From an uncultured bacterium (GTDB lineage Bacteria > Verrucomicrobiota > Verrucomicrobiia > Opitutales > Intestinicryptomonadaceae), in NCBI GenBank assembly GCA_905214995.1, contig CAJMOT010000030.1, positions 1 through 21,428 of the forward strand: a DNA stretch of 21,428 bases, given 5' to 3'. The position numbers and the translations under genes are program-made. The notes under the pieces were generated by a model. The model was not told where the DNA came from and searched no databases. It saw nothing but the letters and a program-made list of their open reading frames with translations. Positions within the stretch are counted from its first letter, which is position 1; each line of letters begins with the position of its first letter. Shown here in pieces: positions 8,303 through 18,092 of the stretch.

Positions 8303-9130
8303 CTACTTGTTGCGCTTTTTTCGGCGCGCGGGCTTTTCGCCGAGAACTTTCGCGGCGGCTATCTCCGAGAGCGACATCGGCTTTTTGAGCGCCTCGCTGA
8401 AAGAAAACGGCTTTTCGTCGGAAACCCTTTTCGGCGCGAGGGAAACCTTTTTCGGCTCGAGCGCGGCGAAAGACTTCACCTGCGACGAAAAGGCCTTTTT
8501 CTTTGCGGGCGCCGCGGGCGCGGAACATTTTCCGCCCCGCCCCTCCGCCGCCGAAGCAAGCCGCCTGCGCCGCTTCTTCATGTGCTTTGAAATGATTTCC
8601 GCCCTGCGCGCTGCCTCGCGGACTTCCAAATCGAAAGCGTCGAGAGCCGCGAATGCGCTTTCGGACTTCCATTTGCGGTCGGCCGCTGCGTTGGAAATTC
8701 TCAATGATTCCGCCATAGCCCTGGAACACCCGCGCGCTCCGTCAAAGAGCTTGTCGGGCGCGAGGGCGGTCGCGCCGAAAGTCGTCGCCGTCAGCCGCAG
8801 GAGGTTGTCGCGCGAAACCACCGTTATGCCCGACGGATTTGAAGAGGACGCGCAGAGCTGCTCTATGAGCTCGTCGGCCGTCATGCAGGACGGGGTGAAA
8901 ACTTCCGAAAGGGCGTTTATTCCGTTGCGGCGCAGAATGGAGACGTCCTCGCCCCTGCCGTCGTAGACTATGGTCACGCGCGCCCCTCCGTAGTCGTGGA
9001 GCGGGCCGACGAGCCTCCAGAGCTCCTCGCGCGCGGCGTCGAGCCCGCGCTCGAGAAATATTTTTTCCATGGAGGGGTTCGACCGCACGGCATTCCAGCC
9101 GTCTATTATTATGTGCCCGTCGGCAGCCAT
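8303..9130 (-). CDS. NYN (YacP-like) domain protein, putative RNase
   Basis: A PIN-like NYN domain of the YacP (Rae1) type occupies about residues 1-165. It opens with HIIIDGWNAVRS, the family's first acidic strand. It then has TIVYDGRGEDV near residue 70, TADELIEQL near 100 and TVVSRDNLLR near 118, the expected spacing of the acidic metal-binding residues. YacP/Rae1 is a ribosome-associated endoribonuclease in Bacillus. The tail (about 180-275) is rich in Lys and Arg, with KKRRRR and a RRKKRNK end, fitting contact with RNA. The frame is open to 9178, but the ATG at 9130 puts the domain at the N-terminus as in relatives, so I prefer it. Product is 275 residues and it converges with the preceding + strand gene. 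Confidence 0.85.
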   Translation of the reverse strand: MAADGHIIIDGWNAVRSNPSMEKIFLERGLDAAREELWRLVGPLHDYGGARVTIVYDGRGEDVSILRRNGINALSEVFTPSCMTADELIEQLCASSSNPSGITVVSRDNLLRLTATTFGATALAPDKLFDGARGCSRAMAESLRISNAAADRKWKSESAFAALDAFDLEVREAARRAEIISKHMKKRRRRLASAAEGRGGKCSAPAAPAKKKAFSSQVKSFAALEPKKVSLAPKRVSDEKPFSFSEALKKPMSLSEIAAAKVLGEKPARRKKRNK

Positions 9131-9226
9131 TATCCGTAAAATCGCGAAGCAAGCGCCGCGGCGCAAACTTTTTCGCAAAAAAATCGCGGAGCGTCGCCGC
9201 CCCGCGAATTTCCGGAACCCCTCCGG

Positions 9227-11239
9227 TCAGAATATTTCGAGCCCGAATATGTCAAAACTCTTGGGGCTGAGCTTAACCGCGAATCCGCCGCCCGGGGCCA
9301 TCTTGAGCTTGAGCCTGTCGGAGGAGGAAAGCTCTTTGACGGAGTATTTGAAGTCGGTTCCGATTTTGCCCGCGTTGGCGCCGTCGCTTATTATTTCCGC
9401 CTTATACGCGGTGTCGGGCCGGAGGATTTGCGACAGGTCGATGTCCGCCTCCCTTCCGTCCCAGTCGCACATGCCGCCGATGTACCAGTCGTCTCCGGAG
9501 CGGCGCGCCACGACTATATACTTGCCCAGCTTGCCCTCGATGACCTTGGTCTCGTCCCAAACCGTCGGGGTTTCGGACATGAATTTGAGGATTTCGGGAT
9601 TTTTCAGGTATTCGCTCGCGGAGTCGCAGAGCATTTGAAGCGGAGCGAAGTACACGACGTACATCGCCGTCTGGTGCGCGCGCGTGCCCTGCGTCTGCGG
9701 AAGGTTCCAGCACACGTTGAAATCCTTTTTGGCGGAGTTCCTGAGACCGCCCGGGGTATAGTCCATCGGCCCCATGAGCATTCTGGTAAAGACCAAGTCC
9801 ACATTGTGCGAGGGCGTGATGCTCTTTGCCCACTTGTTGACCTCCCCGCCGAGAACGCCCTCAAAGTTCACGAGGTTCGGCCACGTGCGGAACTGGCCCA
9901 CGGGCTTTGCGCACCCGTGCATGTCTATTATCATTTCGCGCTCGGCGGCCATGCGCGCCATCTTTTCGTAGAACTCCATTGCGGTCTGGTCGTCGCGGTC
10001 GGCGAAGTCTATTTTGAGGCCCGCCGCCCCCCAGCTCTTCATGAGGTCGAACGCCTTTTGGGGGTATTTGTCCATGGACTTTGCGAGCACCCAGAGAATG
10101 ACCTTCACGTCCTTGGAATCCGCGTATTCGATGAGGCCCTTGACGTCTATGTATGTCTTGCCCTCGGCGAGCTTTTCGTCGGTGTCGAACATCTCGCCGG
10201 CGTCCTTGCCGGTGAGCCAGCCGGCGTCGAACACGACGTAGGGAATGGAGTTTTCTGCGGCGTAGTCTATCAGATAGCGGTAGGTCTGCTCGTTGACGCC
10301 GGACTCGAAATCTACCCCCTCGAGGTTCCAGTTGTTCCACCACTCCCAGACGCACACGCCGGGCTTTATCCAAGACGTGTCCTCTATGGCGCACGGCTTG
10401 GCGAGCCTGAACACGGTCTGGTTGGCGGCCAGATCCGCGTCGTCGCGCGCGACCACAAACGCCCTCCACGGAAATTCGCGCGAAGCGGAAGTTCTGGCGA
10501 TGTAGTCCTCAAACTCGGAGGCGTAGCGGTTGTGAACCTTGACTTTGAACGCCTTGGGATATTTGGAAATTTTGGACACCATTCCGCTTTCGCCCGCCGC
10601 AACGCGGAGGGCAGGATAGCCGGAAACGTCGGACTCCACGAGCGCGACTTTCGCGCTCCCCCTGTCCATGAGCAGCGGCAGCGAGGCGCTGTGCGGATTT
10701 TCCTTTTTCATTTCGCCGAAAGTCAGGCGCGTGTACGGCTTTTCAAAAGAAGTCTGGACGCCATTTTCCAAGTGCGCCACGAGCTTGTCGGAGGGTTTGA
10801 GCGGGATATTGAGCGTCTCGCCGCGGACTGTCATCTTTCCGTCCCCGAGCTTTGAGACGAAGCGGTATGCGACGGCGTCGTCGTAGGCGCGGACTATGAC
10901 CTTGAACTTTTTGAAATTCAGCTCCATCTGGTTGTAGTCGTCCCTGACGGACTTCTCTATGCCCCAGACGGCATCTATCGCGCCCCTGCGGTTGGAATAG
11001 TCGCAGGATACGGCTGAGGCGTCCTTCCCGAGCGCGCCCCTGTCGGTGTCCATCGCAAATTCGACCTTTTCAAGCAGCTTTTTGCCGTCGGCCGAAACGT
11101 CGAGGGTGAGCGTTTTCCCGTCCGATACGAGGGCCTCGATTTTTCCGTCGGGGGAATTTAGCCTGAAAGTCTCGGCGGAAGCCAGAGCCGCGAAAGCCGA
11201 GGCGGCCGCCATTCCAATAAGAAGCGTTCCTTTGTTCAT
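9227..11239 (-). CDS. glycoside hydrolase family 97, retaining alpha-galactosidase type
   Basis: This secreted 670-residue enzyme has a signal peptide (GMAAASAFAALASA, cleavage before ETF). It contains the GH97 N-terminal beta-sandwich (about 24-285), a TIM barrel (about 286-560) and a C-terminal beta domain. Two GH97 subgroups exist: inverting SusB-type glucosidases and retaining galactosidases. Here GLKIDFADRDDQ supplies an Asp (Asp411) at the retaining nucleophile position, and Glu466 in EGVLGGE lies 55 residues later, a spacing I recall for the acid/base of the Bacteroides retaining enzyme. The motif MHGCAKP fits as well. It probably releases alpha-linked galactose from plant or algal glycans. 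No SusC/D-like transporter is nearby. There is no clear ribosome site at the ATG. Confidence 0.93.
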   Translation of the reverse strand: MNKGTLLIGMAAASAFAALASAETFRLNSPDGKIEALVSDGKTLTLDVSADGKKLLEKVEFAMDTDRGALGKDASAVSCDYSNRRGAIDAVWGIEKSVRDDYNQMELNFKKFKVIVRAYDDAVAYRFVSKLGDGKMTVRGETLNIPLKPSDKLVAHLENGVQTSFEKPYTRLTFGEMKKENPHSASLPLLMDRGSAKVALVESDVSGYPALRVAAGESGMVSKISKYPKAFKVKVHNRYASEFEDYIARTSASREFPWRAFVVARDDADLAANQTVFRLAKPCAIEDTSWIKPGVCVWEWWNNWNLEGVDFESGVNEQTYRYLIDYAAENSIPYVVFDAGWLTGKDAGEMFDTDEKLAEGKTYIDVKGLIEYADSKDVKVILWVLAKSMDKYPQKAFDLMKSWGAAGLKIDFADRDDQTAMEFYEKMARMAAEREMIIDMHGCAKPVGQFRTWPNLVNFEGVLGGEVNKWAKSITPSHNVDLVFTRMLMGPMDYTPGGLRNSAKKDFNVCWNLPQTQGTRAHQTAMYVVYFAPLQMLCDSASEYLKNPEILKFMSETPTVWDETKVIEGKLGKYIVVARRSGDDWYIGGMCDWDGREADIDLSQILRPDTAYKAEIISDGANAGKIGTDFKYSVKELSSSDRLKLKMAPGGGFAVKLSPKSFDIFGLEIF

Positions 11240-11283
11240 ATGGGCGCGATTATCCCGCCGCGCGCCGCAAGGTCAACATTAAA

Positions 11284-11307
11284 CGTCCCCGCCGGCGGGA
11301 AGGGACG
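11284..11307 (-). terminator. possible terminator between apbE and the GH97 gene
   Basis: CGTCCC (11284-11289) pairs with GGGACG (11302-11307), with the palindrome CCCGCCGGCGGG nested inside. On the - strand the hairpin follows the apbE stop at 11323 and is trailed by TTTAATGTT. The T run is short, so termination is uncertain; it could also be a leader hairpin of the GH97 gene. Confidence 0.35.
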
Positions 11308-11322
11308 AATGCTAAACGCGCG

Positions 11323-12153
11323 TCAGAGGAACTCAACCGGCGAATTCTCCGAGCGCTGCACGGCGGCGGACACGCCGTTTTCGGAGCATATCTTGCGGAT
11401 TTCGGGCTCGCCGAGAACCATGAACGCCGTCGACAGCGCGTCGGACGCAGCCGCCGAACCGGAAAACGCCCACGTCCTGAACGGCTGGCTCTGCGGGACT
11501 TCTCCCGTGCGCGCGTCCACTATGTGCTCCCCGAGAACCGAGACGCCCGACGCCCCAACGCCCGCCCCGCTCTCGGGAACCTCATAGCCGGTCCCCCCAG
11601 CCAGATTGACTTTCCACGGGCCGCCGCCGTCCTGCGCGCCGAACGCGTATATCGAGCTGCCCCCGAAATTTAGAAACGCGCTTCCGATCTCCCAAGTGTC
11701 GCGCAAAATCCTGACGGCCTCGTCAACGGCATAGCCCTTGCCTATGCACCCGAGGTCGATTTTTCCTTCGGCGACCTTCTTTATGTAAAAGTTCTCCGGA
11801 TCGAGCTCGAATTTCCCGCGCACGGGCTCGATTTTTTCGCCGCCTTTGGCGGACTTCCTTCTGGAAAAATAGTCGCCGAGACACACGTCTATCGCGCCCC
11901 CCGTTACGGCAGACGCCCCGAAAGCCTGCATGAGACAGTCGCAGGCGTCTCCCGTAAGTTTTACGATTCCGCCGACGGGCGACGAATTTATCATATCTAT
12001 GTCGCTTCCCTCAAAATACATGCTAAGCAGAGTCTCGAGCATGGAAATCTTTTCGAAGCAATCTATGGCCGCAGAGCGCGCGTAGTCGTAATCGCACCCG
12101 CATATCAGCAGGTCGATTTTGGCGTTCATGGCCTCGTGGTCGAATTTGTGCAT
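11323..12153 (-). CDS. apbE: FAD:protein FMN transferase (ApbE family)
   Basis: ApbE proteins attach FMN from FAD onto a Thr/Ser of target flavoproteins such as the Rnf/Nqr subunits. The 276-residue product shows the family landmarks in order: GSDIDMINSSPVGG near 49, GGAIDVCLGDYF near 85, KIDLGCIGKGYAVDEA at 131-146, FLNFGGSSIYAFGA near 160, HIVDARTGEV at 210-219 and ASDALSTAFMVLG at 236-248 with metal-binding Asp and Thr. The consensus IDLGGIGKGYA carries Cys136 where Gly is usual. It has no signal peptide or lipobox, although many ApbE proteins are exported lipoproteins, so this form is probably cytoplasmic or starts differently. No target flavoprotein is seen in the window. The ribosome site is weak. 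Confidence 0.9.
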   Translation of the reverse strand: MHKFDHEAMNAKIDLLICGCDYDYARSAAIDCFEKISMLETLLSMYFEGSDIDMINSSPVGGIVKLTGDACDCLMQAFGASAVTGGAIDVCLGDYFSRRKSAKGGEKIEPVRGKFELDPENFYIKKVAEGKIDLGCIGKGYAVDEAVRILRDTWEIGSAFLNFGGSSIYAFGAQDGGGPWKVNLAGGTGYEVPESGAGVGASGVSVLGEHIVDARTGEVPQSQPFRTWAFSGSAAASDALSTAFMVLGEPEIRKICSENGVSAAVQRSENSPVEFL

Positions 12154-12300
12154 AGGCGGAATTTTGCCGGAAATCGTTAGACGCGCGGGAGAGCGCTTTC
12201 AAGCATAAAAAAGGCGAATGCGGAAAATCTCCGAATATGCGGAATTTTAAATTTGCAAACGCGCGGGCGGATTGTAGCGTTTTCATTCGCCGCCCTCAAA

Positions 12301-12981
12301 ATGAAAGAGCTTCAAAACGCCTTTATATTCGCGATATGCCTGCTCGCATTCACGACCGTCGTGTTTTTTTTCAAATACGGGCGGGAGCGCGCGCAATCGA
12401 AGGCTCTTGAAGCCGAAAATATCGCCTCCCAAACCCTCGTGTTCGATATGGAAAAGAAAGCGGAGCGCAGGGCGATGGAGGCCGAGAGGCTCAGCAAGAT
12501 CGCGAGGCAGAGCGCCGAGGAAAACATGCGCAGGGCGCAGCAGGCGCGCGAAATGCTCGAAAAATCCAAGAGGCAGAGCGAGCTCACGCAAATGGAGCTC
12601 GTGAAAAACCTGAACTCGCAGCTCGAGCGAGAGGCAGACGCGAGAATCGCCGCAGAAAAAGCGTCAAGGGAACTGCAAAAGCAGAGGGACATTTTGAGGA
12701 TAGCCGTGGAAGACGCGAAATCCGCGCTCGACGAACTTAAAAAGCGCAAGCGGGAAAACGGCGGCGATGACGAGATAGCGCGAATGCAGGATTTGCTCGC
12801 CCGGCGCGAGGCCGAAATCGAGAGGCTCAAAAAGAGGCAGGCGGAACTCGAGCGGCTCAGAATGGAGGCGGAGGAATCGCAGAGGAAAACCGAAGAGCGG
12901 CTGCGCTCGAGGGGCATCGTCCCCGCCCTGCCGCGCTCCAAGCTTCTATTGCTCTCTCCGAATATGCCGTCCTCCAAGTAG
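12301..12981 (+). CDS. membrane-anchored coiled-coil protein of unknown function
   Basis: I do not recognise a specific family. From the ATG at 12301 the product has 226 residues. A single membrane helix (about 7-24, AFIFAICLLAFTTVVFFF) is followed by a positive KYGRER and then a continuous charged coiled coil to about residue 205, rich in Glu, Lys, Arg, Gln and Ala. The last 20 residues (SRGIVPALPRSKLLLLS) break the coil and are short and hydrophobic. The frame extends upstream to a TTG at 12253, but only the ATG start puts the membrane anchor at the N-terminus. It is divergent from apbE (147 bases apart) and convergent with the GH50-like gene. A scaffold or cell-envelope spacer role is possible; no enzyme motif is visible. 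Confidence 0.75.
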   Translation: MKELQNAFIFAICLLAFTTVVFFFKYGRERAQSKALEAENIASQTLVFDMEKKAERRAMEAERLSKIARQSAEENMRRAQQAREMLEKSKRQSELTQMELVKNLNSQLEREADARIAAEKASRELQKQRDILRIAVEDAKSALDELKKRKRENGGDDEIARMQDLLARREAEIERLKKRQAELERLRMEAEESQRKTEERLRSRGIVPALPRSKLLLLSPNMPSSK

Positions 12982-13139
12982 CGCGCAGCGCGATTTCCCG
13001 CCTGCCCGCGCGAAAATTTCAAACCGGACGCGCACCCCCTCCATTCCGCCCGGCCGAACCGCAGGCGAAAGAGCGATGGGTGTATGCAATAAGCTCCTCG
13101 CCTAAAAATGCGGCGCCGAAGGGAAAGCGGCGGGAATTT

Positions 13140-13164
13140 CAAAAAATTCCGCGCCTTTTTGCGG
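13140..13164 (-). terminator. possible terminator after the GH50-like gene
   Basis: On the - strand, CCGC and GCGG form a 4-bp stem around an A-rich loop, followed by AATTTTTTG. It lies about 45 bases past the stop at 13208. The stem is short, so the call is tentative. Confidence 0.4.
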
Positions 13165-13207
13165 TCGGAGCCTCCGGCGAATTTCGAAATATCCGCCCGA
13201 GATTAGC

Positions 13208-15445
13208 CTATTTTTGCGCGCGCAGCTTGTAGAGCTGCGCGGAGACTTCGCGGATAGCGTCGGCGAGGGCGTAGTCGGGCTCGTCGGTCACGCTAACAAA
13301 TCCGCAGGTCGCGTTGGCGCCGTCGGCGCGGCCGGTGACGAACATGTCGTGCCACTGGAACCAGTGCGCGCCCACGATGTTCGGGTTTTCTATCGCAGAA
13401 ACCATGTATTTTTTGTACGCCTCCGCCGCCTTTTGCGCGTCGGGAACTTCGAGCAGTCCGCCGTACGGCGAGCCCTTGTCGATTCTGCCGATATGGAATT
13501 CCCCGATGATTGCCGGCTTGTCTTTGGCCCCGGGCGGCGGCGCGTAAAACGCCACGCCCGAGCGGTAGATGTTGCAGCTTACGACGTCGCAAATTTCGTA
13601 CGCGGCGCGGGAAACTATTTCGTTTTCGCCCGCGGCAAAGCGGCAGCCCATGTACAGGGCCTTAGGGCACGCCGCCTTGACTGCGGCGCGGCAGACCTTG
13701 AAATACCGCTCCGCAAAGAGCTTTTCAAAGGCGCGCAGATCCGCGTCGGCGTCGGCGGGATTCGGCTCGAAGTCGTCGCGGGCGAGGAAATCGTCCCAAT
13801 CCGAATACGGGCCCTTCCACGCTTTGTTCAGGTTTTCAACCGAGCCGTACTTTTCGCGCAGCATTTTTTGCATTTCGATTTTCGCCGGCTGGCCGGCGGG
13901 GCAAGAGAGCGCCGCGAGAGCCGTGACGCCGGGCTTGCGCTGCCAAGAAATCTCGTTGTCCACAAACGCGCCTATGCAGTACCTCGACGCGAGCAGCTTG
14001 GCGGATTTCTTAACGCGCTTGGCGGTCTCCGTCTCGAAAGTCGGAGCAAAATAGTCGGGAATATTGCCCCACAGCGCATAGAGCTTGCGCTTGGTTTTCA
14101 GAGGCGCAGCCCCCGCGCTGCTCAGATACGCCGTGAACGGAACGGTGTCGGACGCCATCACGGAGTAGGCCGACCACGCCCCGTAAGTGTTCAGCCCCCA
14201 CTTTTTGAAGCGCTCCGCCGCGATTTTCCAATAATTTTTCGCGCCGTCGGGCCCGTACTTCAACTCGACATTCCGCCTGCCGAGCGCGTAGGATTTTATC
14301 TCGCGGTTGTAGTAGTCCGTCCCGGGCTTGTACCCGCGGCCCTTGACGACGTACGCGGAGTCGATTTTCTCGAAATAAAACTCCCTGTCGGTAATCGGCG
14401 TCGATTCAAATCCGCCGACGCCCGTGACGCCGATCGACCAGAAGAGGTTGCCGTCCGGGTCGCGGAAATACCACTTTCCGCCGACCTTCGCCGTGGTGAA
14501 CCCCTCCGTCTTCGGCGCGGAGCCCGCCGAGCCCGCGAGCCCGCCGAATTCGTCGCGGCCGGCGATGTCGGGGCGCGAGGCGTTATACCGCTTTTCCGCC
14601 TCGATCTGCGCCTTTATGTCTCCGAGGTTCCGCGGCTTTCCCTTCCAGTCCGCGTGCTTGAACTGCCCGAACTCATCTATCATCGGAAAATATTTTTCTT
14701 TGGGAAGAGAAAACGACGGGTTCGAGAGGTCGAGCATATTCGGATTGACGGGCGTCTTGCGCATTCCGACAAACGCGTCGGGCTTGAAAATCCACGAATC
14801 CGCGTCTATGCCGTCAACGCGGCTGACCTTCAAATCGTCGATTATCGTCCTGCACGCGCCGTGCGAGGAAAAGCGGAGGGCGGCGTCCTCGGCGTCCGGC
14901 GGCAGAACGAACGCGAACCTCGCGCTGCCAGACTGTCCGGGGGCGGCGGCGAAAATCGAGCGCGCGTAGAATTTCCCGCCCTTGCCCGCCGCCGAGACAT
15001 AGTTGTTGGACGACTGGTTTGAAGCGTCCGCAAGGCGGTATTTAAACTCGACCGCATACGCCTTCCCGGGCTCGAGCTTTAAATCTTTGCCGAGCTCCGC
15101 CGCCAGAATCCACTCCTGCGAAGAGCCCATTGAATCAAGGCAGAGGGATTGCCTGCCGGAGAGCGCGTCCGCCCCCGACGCGGCGGAAATTTTTGCAACC
15201 CCCTTTCCGACGCGGCCGGAAAATTCCGAGACGCCGCCCTCAAAATCGTCCGAAAGCAAAACCTCCGCCTTCAAATCCGAGCCCGCATTTGCGGAATCCT
15301 CCGAAGCGGGCGCGGCCGGCTGCGCCGTATGCGGCGCGGGAGTCCGGGCATCCGACGGGGTCGAAGAGCCGCCGTCGCAGGCGGAAAGCGCCGCCAAACA
15401 CGCGGCGGCGCACAACGTCATCAAATTTTTATTATCCATTCGCAT
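13208..15445 (-). CDS. GH50-like (beta-agarase-type) lipoprotein glycoside hydrolase
   Basis: The 745-residue enzyme has a lipoprotein signal (LAALSAC, Cys23) and a Ser/Pro/Ala linker. A jelly-roll, carbohydrate-binding-like domain (about 60-212, from SDDFEGG) precedes a TIM-barrel catalytic domain. The catalytic part resembles GH50 beta-agarases: GGKWYFRDPDGNLFWSIGV, then CIGAFVDNEISWQ with the likely acid/base Glu498, and PAIIGEFHIGRIDKG with the likely nucleophile Glu649. The closing segment GAHWFQWHDMFVTGR also fits. Known members cleave beta-1,4 bonds of agarose, so a galactan substrate is likely but unproven. A TTG-started frame runs upstream to 15505, but only starting at 15445 (or 15439) gives a proper signal peptide. 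There is no good ribosome site. Confidence 0.87.
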   Translation of the reverse strand: MRMDNKNLMTLCAAACLAALSACDGGSSTPSDARTPAPHTAQPAAPASEDSANAGSDLKAEVLLSDDFEGGVSEFSGRVGKGVAKISAASGADALSGRQSLCLDSMGSSQEWILAAELGKDLKLEPGKAYAVEFKYRLADASNQSSNNYVSAAGKGGKFYARSIFAAAPGQSGSARFAFVLPPDAEDAALRFSSHGACRTIIDDLKVSRVDGIDADSWIFKPDAFVGMRKTPVNPNMLDLSNPSFSLPKEKYFPMIDEFGQFKHADWKGKPRNLGDIKAQIEAEKRYNASRPDIAGRDEFGGLAGSAGSAPKTEGFTTAKVGGKWYFRDPDGNLFWSIGVTGVGGFESTPITDREFYFEKIDSAYVVKGRGYKPGTDYYNREIKSYALGRRNVELKYGPDGAKNYWKIAAERFKKWGLNTYGAWSAYSVMASDTVPFTAYLSSAGAAPLKTKRKLYALWGNIPDYFAPTFETETAKRVKKSAKLLASRYCIGAFVDNEISWQRKPGVTALAALSCPAGQPAKIEMQKMLREKYGSVENLNKAWKGPYSDWDDFLARDDFEPNPADADADLRAFEKLFAERYFKVCRAAVKAACPKALYMGCRFAAGENEIVSRAAYEICDVVSCNIYRSGVAFYAPPPGAKDKPAIIGEFHIGRIDKGSPYGGLLEVPDAQKAAEAYKKYMVSAIENPNIVGAHWFQWHDMFVTGRADGANATCGFVSVTDEPDYALADAIREVSAQLYKLRAQK

Positions 15446-15850
15446 AAAGCGGCGAGATTGCTTGTTTCCATTTTTGCGGTCAAAATCCGCGTGAACAAAG
15501 TTCAAAAGGATGCTACCGCCGATTCCCCGAAATCCGCAAGAAAAAGCGGCGAATATTTCATTAAATAGTTAAATTTCCCGCGCGAAGCCTTCCGCCGGCG
15601 CGCGCAAACAGGCTTTCGCGCTTTCCAAATAAAAACCGCCGGCGCAGAGTTCTTCCCCGCGGGCGGCGGGCAAACCGCCGAAAACGCCATTTCTCGCCCG
15701 CCATGCACCTCTAAAAACGGGCTCGATATAAACCAAAATTTTTCATTAGCCCGCCATGCGCATTCGCCGCAATTTTTCCGGAACCTCCAAATCCGCGCGG
15801 CGGATTTTACAAAATGGGATACGCAAAAAACTGCTGGCTGCAAGACGCCG
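15446..15850. other. long intergenic region upstream of the GH50-like gene
   Basis: No gene is supported here. It is more AT-rich in places than its flanks and should hold the promoter of the GH50-like gene on the - strand; no promoter matches convincingly. It contains an 11-bp direct repeat, GCCCGCCATGC, at 15696-15706 and 15749-15759, which could be a regulator-binding pair. Open frames across it are short and have no recognisable content. Confidence 0.4.
15696..15759. repeat. 11-bp direct repeat pair GCCCGCCATGC
   Basis: Two exact copies, at 15696-15706 and 15749-15759, start 53 bases apart, about five helical turns, in the spacer before the GH50-like gene. They may be operator half-sites; chance in a GC-rich region is possible. 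Confidence 0.4.
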
Positions 15851-15851
15851 C

Positions 15852-15883
15852 AAAAAAACGCCGGCGGTTCGATGCCGCCGGCG
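15852..15883 (-). terminator. rho-independent terminator of rpsO
   Basis: A perfect 9-bp stem, CGCCGGCGG (15859-15867) with CCGCCGGCG (15875-15883), has a 7-base loop. On the - strand it is followed by seven T (A run at 15852-15858). It lies about 50 bases after the rpsO stop and is the clearest terminator in the window. Confidence 0.93.
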
Positions 15884-15935
15884 GATTCGCAAAAGTTCCG
15901 GCGCGCAATCCGTTTCTTAGCGCGCCGCGCCCGCG

Positions 15936-16208
15936 CTATCGGCGGAGCTTCAAACGCTGTATGAGCGCGTTGTAGCGGTCGAGCGACGTGCGTTTGAGGT
16001 AGTCGAGGAGCTTTCTGCGGCGGCTCGTCATGGCGATGAGCCCGCGGCGCGAATGGAAGTCCTTCTTATTTGTCGAGAGGTGGTTGGTCAGGTGCGCAAT
16101 GCGCGCCGAAAGTATCGCCACCTGCACTTCGCAGGAACCCGTGTCGCCTTCCGCGACGGCGAATTCCTTGATTATTTCCTGTTTGTTTATCGTCTTGTGT
16201 TCGGACAT
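15936..16208 (-). CDS. rpsO: 30S ribosomal protein S15
   Basis: S15 binds 16S rRNA early in 30S assembly and contacts 23S rRNA in an intersubunit bridge. The 90-residue product has normal family length and motifs: EFAVAEGDTGSCEVQVAIL, IAHLTNHLSTNKKDFHSRRG and SRRRKLLDYLKRTSLDRYN. The frame is open to 16355, but the ATG at 16208 is preceded by GGAAAG and gives the standard length. In many bacteria rpsO is followed by pnp; here it ends at a strong terminator and is a single-gene unit. Its own regulation may lie in the long upstream spacer, since S15 represses its own mRNA in several bacteria. Confidence 0.97.
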   Translation of the reverse strand: MSEHKTINKQEIIKEFAVAEGDTGSCEVQVAILSARIAHLTNHLSTNKKDFHSRRGLIAMTSRRRKLLDYLKRTSLDRYNALIQRLKLRR

Positions 16209-16667
16209 TTCAGTCTTTCCTTGTGCCGCGAATTTTGGGCCCCTCTCCGGAGAAGCCGCGCCCCAGCGCCGTGCCGGCACCGCCGTCTGCACTCCGCGCA
16301 TTTTTGGGCGGAGTTTCGCGGAACGCGACGCGGCGGCCCGAGCGGTTTCCCGCAAGGAGGAGCGCGGCGCATTCTGACGCTTTTTTTATGCTCCCACACA
16401 ACCCGCGCGCATTCAAGCTTTTTTTGAAAAAAACGCGGCGGGAAAGGCTAACCGTATCTTGCGGCGGCTTCCGCGCGCGGCAAAAGCCGCCGGAAGGCTT
16501 CCCCTGCGCGCGGGGCAAAAGGGGCGGAAGCGCGGCAAAACGTTTCGGACTTCCCACGTATTCCGCGCCTCCCCGTTCCTCCGCGCTCCAAAAACCGCGC
16601 GCCGAAAAAAGACCGGAGAGCGGCAAACGGCGTTTATTGAAAATGCGGCAATCGCGCCTTTATGCCC
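16209..16667. other. 459-base spacer between mpl and rpsO
   Basis: No gene is supported. It should hold the 3' end of the mpl operon transcript and the promoter and leader of rpsO, all on the - strand. A stable hairpin (GGCGGCTT 16463-16470 with AAGCCGCC 16484-16491) and a small TTCAA/TTGAA hairpin near 16410-16430 are visible. The 138-residue open frame on the - strand is Arg/Ala/Pro-rich without recognisable motifs. No tRNA-like or known RNA motif was seen. Confidence 0.45.

Positions 16668-18088
<1,421 letters not shown>

Positions 18089-18092
<4 letters not shown>

Noticed and set aside
9428..10855. 475-residue + strand open frame opposite the GH97 gene
   Set aside because: It is the antisense of GH97 codons with His/Val/Arg-rich composition and no recognisable domain.
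13214..15022. 602-residue + strand open frame opposite the GH50-like gene
   Set aside because: Antisense shadow of a strongly supported enzyme; composition is Arg/Val/Gly-rich and lacks motifs.
15859..15883. GGTTCGA-like string suggesting a tRNA T arm
   Set aside because: It is the loop and stem of the rpsO terminator; there is no acceptor or anticodon arm around it.
16460..16510. Possible SRP (4.5S) RNA because of GGAAG near a GC-rich stem
   Set aside because: The conserved SRP tip sequence with its paired loop residues is absent and the stem is too short.
16210..16626. 138-residue - strand open frame upstream of rpsO
   Set aside because: No motif, low-complexity Arg/Ala/Pro composition and no ribosome site; treated as spacer.
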